A DNA stretch of 64,000 nucleotides, taken from the NCBI GenBank assembly GCA_014860565.1, contig JACZJN010000109.1:1-64000 (forward strand). The letters are read 5' to 3'. A program made the translations under genes and the position numbers. Position 1 is the stretch's first letter, and every line of letters begins with the position of its first letter. Below are positions 25,747 through 33,390 of the stretch, piece after piece. The notes below the pieces were generated by a model. The model was not told where the DNA came from, searched no databases, and saw only the letters and a list, made by a program, of their open reading frames with translations. The DNA comes from Bacteroidota bacterium (GTDB lineage: Bacteria > Bacteroidota > Ignavibacteria > SZUA-365).

Positions 25747-27232
25747 GAATCTTTACTCCGAGTGGCAGGTGTATCCAGACGCTGGTGCCTTCCTCCAGCG
25801 TACTCTCGATGCGCATGTTCCCACCATGCTGCTCGACAATCCGCTTCGAGATCGACATCCCGAGTCCTGTTCCTTTATGTTTCGTCGTGTAAAATGGTTT
25901 GAAAATCAGATGGAGTTCTTCATCCGGAATACCTTTGCCGGTGTCTCGTACCTCAAGCTGGACGTCGTTCTCCTCGACGCGGCAGCCGATGGAGACGGTC
26001 CCTCCCAACGGCATGGCTTGAATGGCGTTGATCGTGATGTTCCAGAGTAATTGCTGGATCAGTTTTCCATCCGCTGTGATTTCGATCGGATCCTCAAGAT
26101 TCAATTCTTCAATTGTAATGTGATGCTCACTGGCAACGGGTTGTAGAAGTGCGATCGTCCTGCGGATGACACGGACCAGATCCAGGCGGATGAACTGCGG
26201 CTGTCCCGGTCGGGCATAGCTGAGCAGGTCGTTGACGGCGTTGTTAATGCGACCCACCTGTTCAAGCATCTCGATGACGATTTCTCTGCGGGGATCCTCC
26301 AGAGGAAGATCACGACGGAAAATCTGAAGCGCGGCACTTAAACCCGCGACGGGATTTTTGATTTCGTGCGCGATGCTCGCAGCCATTTCTCCTGTCGTGG
26401 ACAATTGATCGGCACGGACAAGCTCGCCGTGATGTCTTTGAAGCAGTTGTTCATAGGCGGCGTTCAACTGCTTCACGAGTTGTGTAAACAACCTGGCGAG
26501 CTCGCCAATCTCATCCTGCTTATAATTGATTGGGCTGTGCTCTATCTCGAGCAGCACCCCATTGCGGAGACCATGGGCTCCTACCAAAACGCTCTTCATG
26601 CTTGAATTCAGTTTTCTCGTCGGCCGCGCGACAAGGAAATACATGACGATGAAGATGCTGATCGCCAGTCCTGCAAACGTGGCGAGGATGAGCAGTATGT
26701 TTCCGGTGCGGTGTATGGAGGAGATGGTCTGGAGATCCTGAAGCGGGATCGTGGCCATCAGATAGCCGATCGTTGTTTCACGCGGATCATGGCACCCATA
26801 ACATTCTGGTTTGTTCTCGAACGCAGTGATGACGTCCTGAAACGTGGAGTCGTTTCTCTCGAACCGCCGGGTCTTGACCGATGGATGTCTGGAGAGGGCT
26901 TTGAAGTCTGTCAGCGCGATGTGAACCATCCTGTCTGATTCGGAGGGGCTGACGAACACACGGCCGTCAGCGTCAAGCACTGCGACTGAGATCGCGGCGC
27001 CGGTGTGTTCAATGTTCCGCAGCGCATGCTCGATGCGATTTTCCTTTTTCACAAGCATCATGTGCTCGACGTTGGCTTTCCCGATTTCAATGACCGCAAG
27101 AGCTTTGGCATTCCCCACTTCCTCAAGCAGTTCGTGTCCAGTCCGATGGGCGGAGTAAAAAAGGATGAGGACAGCTGTAACCAGCAGTGCGGTGATGAAG
27201 ATCAGCAGTTTCGGAAGGAGCGACATTCTCAT
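25736..27232 (-). CDS. Sensor histidine kinase with a periplasmic heme-c motif
   Basis: A 498-residue membrane kinase. TM1 at residues ~8-27, periplasmic sensor ~28-176, TM2 ~178-200, HAMP, HisKA with His289 in SIAHEIKNPVAG, and HATPase boxes NITINAIQAM, DTGKGIP and GTGLGMSIS. The periplasmic domain has a single CYGCH at residues 144-148, followed by DPRETTIGYLMATIPL, a layout like heme-containing periplasmic PAS/Cache sensors. A covalent c-type heme would make it a redox or ligand sensor. Its start overlaps the NHL gene stop as ATGA and its stop overlaps the regulator gene. The ligand is not known. Confidence 0.93.
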   Translation of the reverse strand: MRMSLLPKLLIFITALLVTAVLILFYSAHRTGHELLEEVGNAKALAVIEIGKANVEHMMLVKKENRIEHALRNIEHTGAAISVAVLDADGRVFVSPSESDRMVHIALTDFKALSRHPSVKTRRFERNDSTFQDVITAFENKPECYGCHDPRETTIGYLMATIPLQDLQTISSIHRTGNILLILATFAGLAISIFIVMYFLVARPTRKLNSSMKSVLVGAHGLRNGVLLEIEHSPINYKQDEIGELARLFTQLVKQLNAAYEQLLQRHHGELVRADQLSTTGEMAASIAHEIKNPVAGLSAALQIFRRDLPLEDPRREIVIEMLEQVGRINNAVNDLLSYARPGQPQFIRLDLVRVIRRTIALLQPVASEHHITIEELNLEDPIEITADGKLIQQLLWNITINAIQAMPLGGTVSIGCRVEENDVQLEVRDTGKGIPDEELHLIFKPFYTTKHKGTGLGMSISKRIVEQHGGNMRIESTLEEGTSVWIHLPLGVKIHES

Positions 27233-28287
27233 GGCATCCCTCCCGTTGGGGGGGAGGTGATACTGAACACTGCGATACCACCGAGACCAGGGTCTGCGAC
27301 AAAAACCCGCTCGTGCTTCGCATCCATCGCCAGTCCGGAAGGGGAGACCAGTTCGTGCGCATAGGCACCCTGATACACGCCATACGGATCGAAGACGCGT
27401 ATGCAGCCCGTGCTGGCGTCGACGACATGGATGCGTCCCTGGTCGAGTGTCCCGGATGGGTCGAAGATACTGTCTTTTCGCATCTGGAATGCTGGTATTT
27501 TAAAAGTGTCCTGCCCGATCCCCATGGGCGCCATTCGTTCTCCTGGCACCGAGAAGTTTTCGATGAAGCGTCCACTGCAGGAGTACACTCCGATGTGTCC
27601 TGCAGCAAGGTCGCAAATCAGCAACCGACCATCGGCCGTCACGTGTGTGAATGTGGGGAAGCGCAGGGCGCGATCATTCGCCCGCTGTGGTATGCGCAGG
27701 ACAACTTCCCCTAATTCCCGCAGTGCCGGCAGCTCTTTCGCAGAAATCGCCAGCACTGCGTGGAGCACAACGTCTGTGACATACAACATATCGCCGTGTA
27801 TCGTGACCGCGTAGGGATGGATGCGCGTTACGCCATCGGGGAGGAATCCGAATACCTGCTTCACATTCCCTGTGCGCGGATTGACAAAGAGGATCTCATC
27901 GGAAGCGAAGTCTGTTGCATACAGTGCATCAGCGTCCGCTGCCACTGCCGTTATGGAGGCGTGTGCACCATCGCGAAGCGCGAAGCGCCGCAAGAGCCGC
28001 AGCGCTGCATCATATACTTCGATGCGGTCGCTCTCCCGGTATGACACGAACAGCTCGTTGTGCCAAAAACACAGGTCGCTGATCCTGAGTCCTTCCCGGC
28101 TTCCCTCGGGTATGAAGACAGACGAAATAGGCTTGTCGCGTCCTTGTTTCACCTGGGAAACAGACGAGTCACGGTCTCCCCGGAAGGCCGCTGTTGACAC
28201 GGAAACGATGCCGGCAGCTACGGAGAGTCCGAAGATGACGATCGCCAGGAGGGCATGTCGGGTCGGCCGTGAACGCTTATCTGCCAT
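27229..28287 (-). CDS. NHL-type beta-propeller protein with N-terminal membrane anchor
   Basis: A 352-residue protein. A hydrophobic segment at residues ~11-34 (ALLAIVIFGLSVAAGIVSVS) is a signal anchor or uncleaved signal, and there is no lipobox. Repeating blades include RISDLCFWHNELFVSYRESD, TAVAADADALYATDFASD, PYAVTIHGDMLYVTDVVLHA, THVTADGRLLICDLAAG and PSGLAMDAKHERVFVADPG. It is coupled on both sides: 11-bp overlap with ccsA and ATGA overlap with the kinase. Placement directly before the sensor kinase suggests it could be an accessory periplasmic sensor subunit, but no direct evidence exists. Confidence 0.78.
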   Translation of the reverse strand: MADKRSRPTRHALLAIVIFGLSVAAGIVSVSTAAFRGDRDSSVSQVKQGRDKPISSVFIPEGSREGLRISDLCFWHNELFVSYRESDRIEVYDAALRLLRRFALRDGAHASITAVAADADALYATDFASDEILFVNPRTGNVKQVFGFLPDGVTRIHPYAVTIHGDMLYVTDVVLHAVLAISAKELPALRELGEVVLRIPQRANDRALRFPTFTHVTADGRLLICDLAAGHIGVYSCSGRFIENFSVPGERMAPMGIGQDTFKIPAFQMRKDSIFDPSGTLDQGRIHVVDASTGCIRVFDPYGVYQGAYAHELVSPSGLAMDAKHERVFVADPGLGGIAVFSITSPPTGGMP

Positions 28288-29077
28288 ACCAGTGGATGGT
28301 TTGATGAAAGAGTGCTATCAGCCAGAGTGCGAATCGAGCAAGCAGCATGAGTACTATCGCGGAACTTGCAAGAACAGCGCCGTGAAGGGATTTCCATGCA
28401 AAGTATGCATGCAGATGCAGCGCCGCAAGCAGCCAGATCAAAAGACTCCAGATTTCGATGGGATCCCAACCCCAGTATCTGCCCCACGCATCATCTGCCC
28501 ATAGTGCTCCAGCGATAATCATACCGCCCCAGAACAGCACCGACGCAATCATTGCCCGAATACTCAATTCCTCTGTGACCGATACCTTTGCGGAAAACCT
28601 TTTGCCGCCCATACCGAGAAGTTGCATCGAGGAGGCGCTGGCCGCCGTGAGAAAGGCCGCCTGTCCGAGCGCTGCCGATGATGCATGGACATATAACCAC
28701 CCGCTCCGCAGTGACAGGGGAAGCGCGGCGAGGTTTGCCGGGGAAAGGCCTGCCCACAGGCAGAGGAATGAGGAATACAGGGCAGCGGTGGGGAGTATCA
28801 CGCGCCAGTGCGTGTTTCTGACGACTGCGAAAAACAGGAAAGACATGGTGAGCAGTGTGCTGAAGAGAATCGCATGCTGCCAGGCGACAGCGGGGATGTA
28901 TCCCGCGGCGTACCAGCGCCCACCAAAAGCCACGATCTGAAAAAGCAGAACCGTGGCCAACACGGGGAACAGATAATTCTTCCTCGATGCCACGCCGTTT
29001 TCGAAGAATGCGAGCACCGCCACGGCCGCGTAGAGCACGGCACTGCCGAGATCCAGAAACGAGAGCAGGGCATTCAT
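28277..29077 (-). CDS. ccsA: Cytochrome c biogenesis protein CcsA (ResC/CcmC-CcmF superfamily)
   Basis: A 266-residue polytopic membrane protein of the heme-handling family. About eight hydrophobic helices are visible. The tryptophan-rich WWD signature is present as WGRYWGWDPIEIWSLLIW near residue 214, and nearby histidines (WQHAIL, YVHASS, LHLHAYF) fit external heme ligands. With ResB it forms the System II cytochrome-c synthase, which exports heme and attaches it to CXXCH sites. Its ATG overlaps the resB stop by 4 bp and its stop overlaps the NHL gene by 11 bp. It is probably dedicated to the cytochromes of this cluster. Confidence 0.9.
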   Translation of the reverse strand: MNALLSFLDLGSAVLYAAVAVLAFFENGVASRKNYLFPVLATVLLFQIVAFGGRWYAAGYIPAVAWQHAILFSTLLTMSFLFFAVVRNTHWRVILPTAALYSSFLCLWAGLSPANLAALPLSLRSGWLYVHASSAALGQAAFLTAASASSMQLLGMGGKRFSAKVSVTEELSIRAMIASVLFWGGMIIAGALWADDAWGRYWGWDPIEIWSLLIWLLAALHLHAYFAWKSLHGAVLASSAIVLMLLARFALWLIALFHQTIHWYGR

Positions 29078-30477
29078 GAAGGATCTTCCCTGTGGACCGA
29101 CTTCCTCGGGGTGCGCACAGCTGGAGTTTCTGCCGCTTCCGTGAGCAGGACGTGGTGAAAATCTTCAAGCTCCCGGAAAAAGATTTCCGTGAAGTATTCC
29201 GCATTCCCCTCAACGATGCATGGTCCGTCGAGGCCGTGATCCCATCGGATCCTGATGTTCTTCCGGTAGAGGAATAGCCGGAGGACCAATCCGCAAAGGC
29301 CGATGAGCGCGCCGAACGCCACGATGCCGGGTCCGGTCGTATCCGCGATGTCGAGCTGTACCCACTCACGCATATCCGGAAAGGTCACCGTATAGTCGCG
29401 TACTTGTTGCGTCGCCCCCATGCCCAGCGTGGCGGACCAAGCATCCCTGCCGCGTTCTTCACAGCGGAGTTCGATGCGAGGAACGCTTTCGGTTTCGGTA
29501 CGTCCGACGCCGTGCAGGGCAAGAAAAAGACGAATGCCCCCGTTTTGCAGCTCGAGATAATCACGATGTTTGCCGTTCTTGAGTGCCGCGATCCTGATGA
29601 ACGCCGATACGAGCACGTTTCCTTCAGGGTCGACGATATGGATGTAAGGAGAAAAACCGTGACCTGGGCCGAGATGGACCTTTCGTCCCTGGAACGCGAG
29701 TCCCGCATTGATATGGACGGGCGCTCTTTGAACCACACCGTCACCGCTTGTCTCCACGATGGCGGCGGGGGTCCGCACATCGTCGATGGCATACAGACTG
29801 TCGTAGTCAACGAGACGCAGCAGCGGCGTATTCATAGCCGCCGAGGAGGCAGAGCCGCCGGTTCGCATTTCGCCGCCGCCGCCGCCCTCCTGCAAGAGGC
29901 GAAACGACTCGCCTTCCGTGAGGAGGATGGATTCGTTCTCCACTGACAGGGTTGAGTATGTGATCCCGGCTATGACGGTGAGGAGTCCGAAATGGAACAG
30001 GACGGAGCCGAATCCTCCCCAACTCCCTTTTTCCGCCGACACGCAGATGCTTTCCGCACTCCGGCTGAAACTCCATCGGTAACGGGATCTCCGCAATTCG
30101 CTCAGGACGCGCGCGATTCTCGGATCCTCTTCGTCCACTGCGAGTCGCACGCCCCGCACACGATCCGGTCGTGCCTTCATGAGTTGCGCCGTCCGCTGGA
30201 CGGTTGAAATCAGCAGAACCAGACTGAGCAGGGAAACGAATCCAATAACAACGGGAGATTCAAACATCGGGGCAAGACTGTTTCCGCTGGACTCAGCTTC
30301 GGCGCCAATGGTATTGTAACGCTGTTTCACGTCGTCCGGGATGGCGATGGATGAGGAGGGTACGAAAGAAGCGTACATCAGCAGCAGCACCGCCACCAGC
30401 AGGAGGGCGGCCGCGCCTTTCCTTTTGAGAAGCATGTGGATGCCGGCCTGGGCGATATGAAATACGCGGGAGATCAT
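29074..30477 (-). CDS. resB: ResB-like System II cytochrome c synthase subunit
   Basis: A 467-residue membrane protein. TM segments are seen near the N-terminus (AALLLVAVLLLMYASFV), at VVIGFVSLLSLVLLIS, at the conserved block KGSWGGFGSVLFHFGLLTVIAG (with a His likely to bind heme) and near the C-terminus (GIVAFGALIGLCGLVLRLFLY). A large periplasmic domain lies between the last two. The ATG at 30477 is preferred because it begins 4 bases after the cytochrome stop; a further upstream start would overlap that gene by 62 bases. Works with the adjacent CcsA to attach heme to apocytochromes in the periplasm. Confidence 0.88.
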   Translation of the reverse strand: MISRVFHIAQAGIHMLLKRKGAAALLLVAVLLLMYASFVPSSSIAIPDDVKQRYNTIGAEAESSGNSLAPMFESPVVIGFVSLLSLVLLISTVQRTAQLMKARPDRVRGVRLAVDEEDPRIARVLSELRRSRYRWSFSRSAESICVSAEKGSWGGFGSVLFHFGLLTVIAGITYSTLSVENESILLTEGESFRLLQEGGGGGEMRTGGSASSAAMNTPLLRLVDYDSLYAIDDVRTPAAIVETSGDGVVQRAPVHINAGLAFQGRKVHLGPGHGFSPYIHIVDPEGNVLVSAFIRIAALKNGKHRDYLELQNGGIRLFLALHGVGRTETESVPRIELRCEERGRDAWSATLGMGATQQVRDYTVTFPDMREWVQLDIADTTGPGIVAFGALIGLCGLVLRLFLYRKNIRIRWDHGLDGPCIVEGNAEYFTEIFFRELEDFHHVLLTEAAETPAVRTPRKSVHREDPS

Positions 30478-30481
30478 GGCA

Positions 30482-32380
30482 TTAATACGTACGTCCGCTT
30501 CCTCCCGCGTGTATGTCGCAGCCGCGATTGTTATCCAGTTCATCGGTCCAGCAACGCCGTGCGGAGAAATTCACATCAGAAACATATCCGGAGAGAAATC
30601 GGTCCGCCATGACGCGTGTGCCCGCGGTAAGGGATGTGCCGCCTTCACGCCAGTAGTACTTTTTATTCATGCCGTGGACAAAGAGCTTCTCGCTGTTGCC
30701 GCCCGTCGTGAGGGTCGTACCGGCGTGATCCCACATGTGGCATGCGAAGCAGCCCTCGGTGACATGATGGTCATCCTTGTCATGCCTGTCGAAATTGCTT
30801 CCGTTACTCCCCGTGACATAGGAGGAGGATTTATGGCAGACAAGACACAAGGGTGTCATGCTGGATGCGGTGCTCCGAATCGTCGCAATCAGCATTTTAT
30901 CCACATTCGATGTCCCGGGCCCCGAGTTGTTGAGATTGGAACCGTGCGGCCCTTCCGGAGACGAGGGACTGTCGCTTCCATGACAGTCGCTGCACCACAC
31001 GCGTTTGTTCGCACCCCACGGTGCATTGGTGGTCGTTGTTGAGACATATGTATTTGTCGTGCCTCCAGGGACGATCCCGTGGTAGGAGGCGTAGCCAGGG
31101 TTTATTTCCTTCGCAAGATCTCTTTTACCGGCCGGGAGGGTGACATAGCCAGAGTGGCATTTGAGGCAGACCTGATATTCGTCAACCGGAGTATTCACCC
31201 GTGTATAGGTGGTCGGCGTACTGAGAACCACGTCATTATTCGTCGTCGAGGTCGTTGGTGCTGGCCATGTGGGTTCCACTCCCCAGACACCTTTCAACGT
31301 CGCCGAGATCCGCAGATTCCCACGGCCATTTTTCCCTACGCCTTTCTGCGCCTGATGCGGGTTGTGGCAGTCCGTGCATTCGGCGTGCCGGTTTGAGGAC
31401 CCGAGTTCGGACGCACTTTCACCCCCTGCCTTATTCTTGTGAACGCCGTTGATGCTGTTCGTCGGATGACTCCAGGTTTTTGCAAGCTCGGTTTCGATTC
31501 GTCTTGCGGGGGGAGCGTTCTGACCGTGGCAGCCGTTCCCCGTTCCATCATAACAGGATTGCTGTTCGACCCCCTTCAGGTTGTACGGACTCCCTCCTCC
31601 GGAATGGGATTTATGGCAAGCCCGACACGACCATTCTCCTATCGACGTAGCAGAACTTCCTGGAGGAGTGTAAGACATGTTCGAAGTTCGATGCACGGAG
31701 ATGGAATAATCTGTTTTTACGTGACAGAACGTGCATAGTCCGGCATTGGCGTTCGACATCTGCAGGAAGGGGGCGAAGGTATTGTTGTGAGGATTATGAC
31801 ATGTGACGCATTCAACTTTGCCTGATGAGGTGTTTGGATCGAGCAGCACGGTCGAGGTCCAGGGCCATGAGCGCGATACGAGCTCCGGATCGGAATTCGT
31901 ATCATACCCAATACCGACGGGGTGATCGTCCGACAGGGACGCACCGATGTCTCCGGCGCTCCCGGTCGGCATAGTGGTGACGGAATTCGCCATTGTGATC
32001 GTCCCGGCGAGCGAAGCGCCGGGGAGGTTGAGTACTGTGCCGATGGCGATTGTTCCATCGTGGCAGCTCAGGCAGAGTTTCGATTTGCTCCCGGGCTGAA
32101 CTGTCGAAGGATAGGCAGGGGAGAGCGACGTGAGATAGTCGCTCGAATAGAGTGTGTATGACGTCGTGGGCTGGCTGCGATTCCACAATTGTGCAGAGAC
32201 CGCTGCATGATGCGGAGTATGGCAGAAAACACAGACCTGCGGTTCTGTTTGCGCATGAATGGTGGTGCCGCTGTTGAATGCCAGATTGTGCTTGGTGTTG
32301 ACGATCGAATTCTGCGCGATGAGTGATCCGCCCAGGGCCCAGATCAGGATGCCGATGCTGCAAACGGTTTTCTTGGTCAT
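30482..32380 (-). CDS. Decaheme c-type cytochrome with an additional C-X7-C-H motif
   Basis: A 632-residue exported multiheme cytochrome with a signal peptide ending near SLIAQ. Ten CXXCH sites start at about residues 50, 103, 191, 216, 252, 335, 405, 463, 512 and 544. An eleventh possible site is CYDGTGNGCH at 276-285, where seven residues separate the cysteines. Residues ~45-220 repeat the layout of the 209-residue tetraheme protein (CHTPHH, LWN, YTLYSS, LCLSCHDGT, DDHPVGIGY). It overlaps the preceding NHL gene as ATGA and is followed 4 bases later by resB. Probably the periplasmic or extracellular part of an outer-membrane electron conduit. Confidence 0.92.
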   Translation of the reverse strand: MTKKTVCSIGILIWALGGSLIAQNSIVNTKHNLAFNSGTTIHAQTEPQVCVFCHTPHHAAVSAQLWNRSQPTTSYTLYSSDYLTSLSPAYPSTVQPGSKSKLCLSCHDGTIAIGTVLNLPGASLAGTITMANSVTTMPTGSAGDIGASLSDDHPVGIGYDTNSDPELVSRSWPWTSTVLLDPNTSSGKVECVTCHNPHNNTFAPFLQMSNANAGLCTFCHVKTDYSISVHRTSNMSYTPPGSSATSIGEWSCRACHKSHSGGGSPYNLKGVEQQSCYDGTGNGCHGQNAPPARRIETELAKTWSHPTNSINGVHKNKAGGESASELGSSNRHAECTDCHNPHQAQKGVGKNGRGNLRISATLKGVWGVEPTWPAPTTSTTNNDVVLSTPTTYTRVNTPVDEYQVCLKCHSGYVTLPAGKRDLAKEINPGYASYHGIVPGGTTNTYVSTTTTNAPWGANKRVWCSDCHGSDSPSSPEGPHGSNLNNSGPGTSNVDKMLIATIRSTASSMTPLCLVCHKSSSYVTGSNGSNFDRHDKDDHHVTEGCFACHMWDHAGTTLTTGGNSEKLFVHGMNKKYYWREGGTSLTAGTRVMADRFLSGYVSDVNFSARRCWTDELDNNRGCDIHAGGSGRTY

Positions 32381-33390
32381 TGTGCTTTCGCCAGGTATTG
32401 AAACATCTGGACACGTTTGTTCAAAGTGTCGACGACGTAGATGACATTGTCAGCGTCTATCCATATTCCCCCCGGCGACTGGAAGCTGCCAGGGTCGCTT
32501 CCACTGCCTCCGACGACGAGAAGGAGCCGTCCTCCGCTGTCGAAAATCTGGAATGCATCGAAGAGCGCATCCACCACATAAATATTCGTATCGCTGTCGA
32601 GGGCAATGCCTTTCGGGGCCGCAAACGTGCCCTGTACATTTCCGAGCGTGCCGAACGTTCTGATTGACGCGCCGGCAGTATCCAACACCTGAATCCGGTG
32701 ATTCAACACATCGACTACGTACAGATTCCGTTTGAAGGTGAGAAAAAGAGGGTAGTTGAACTGCCCTGGCTCTCCGCCGCGTTGACCGAATCCGCTCATG
32801 CGGACGCCCGCGAGGTCGAAGATTCCTATCACGTGCTCGCCTGTGTCCGTGATATATATTCTGCTCTCCCGGCTTGCGATGCCGGTCGGTCTTGACATTC
32901 CGGTGGGAAAGGAAAACTCCGGATCCAGATCTTCGTCGAACACGACGACTTCCTTTCGCAGCGCATCCGTAACGTAAATGCGACCATCAGCGAAGGCGAT
33001 CCCGACCGGGGTGCCCAACAGACCATCGGGACCTTCCGTGATTCTCATATATTCCTGTTCTTCGCGGTCGAACATATGAATGCAACTCCCGCCGGGATCA
33101 GAGACGAAAATCCTGCCTCCGTCGTCCACCGCGATCCCCACCGGCTGGATGAAAAAATCGCTCTCCGTTTCGCTCCCGATGATCGCATCCCAGAGCTTTT
33201 CAAGGAAGGAACGATCCGCACCGATATCCTGTCCGCGCGCGATCGCACCCAGATAACGGATGCGTGCGGTGTCGGGCGCTGCGGGCCACACGCGTGATTC
33301 GGCATCCTGTGCGTGCGATTGCGCGGCGCCGAACAGGAGCAGAATCGCCCAGAGGCACAGGCGCCGGGAGGTGCTACTGGAATGAAACAT
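32377..33390 (-). CDS. NHL-repeat beta-propeller protein, exported
   Basis: A 337-residue protein. The ATG at 33390 gives a signal peptide ending GAAQSHAQ and overlaps the barrel gene by 17 bp; a start at 33465 would lack a usable signal. Six NHL blades are readable, such as QPVGIAVDDGGRIFVSDPGG, TPVGIAFADGRIYVTDALRK, RPTGIASRESRIYITDTGEH, APKGIALDSDTNIYVVDALF and SPGGIWIDADNVIYVVDTL. It lies between the barrel and the decaheme cytochrome. It may cap or dock to one of these, by analogy with NHL proteins found beside outer-surface cytochromes in metal reducers. Confidence 0.83.
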   Translation of the reverse strand: MFHSSSTSRRLCLWAILLLFGAAQSHAQDAESRVWPAAPDTARIRYLGAIARGQDIGADRSFLEKLWDAIIGSETESDFFIQPVGIAVDDGGRIFVSDPGGSCIHMFDREEQEYMRITEGPDGLLGTPVGIAFADGRIYVTDALRKEVVVFDEDLDPEFSFPTGMSRPTGIASRESRIYITDTGEHVIGIFDLAGVRMSGFGQRGGEPGQFNYPLFLTFKRNLYVVDVLNHRIQVLDTAGASIRTFGTLGNVQGTFAAPKGIALDSDTNIYVVDALFDAFQIFDSGGRLLLVVGGSGSDPGSFQSPGGIWIDADNVIYVVDTLNKRVQMFQYLAKAQ

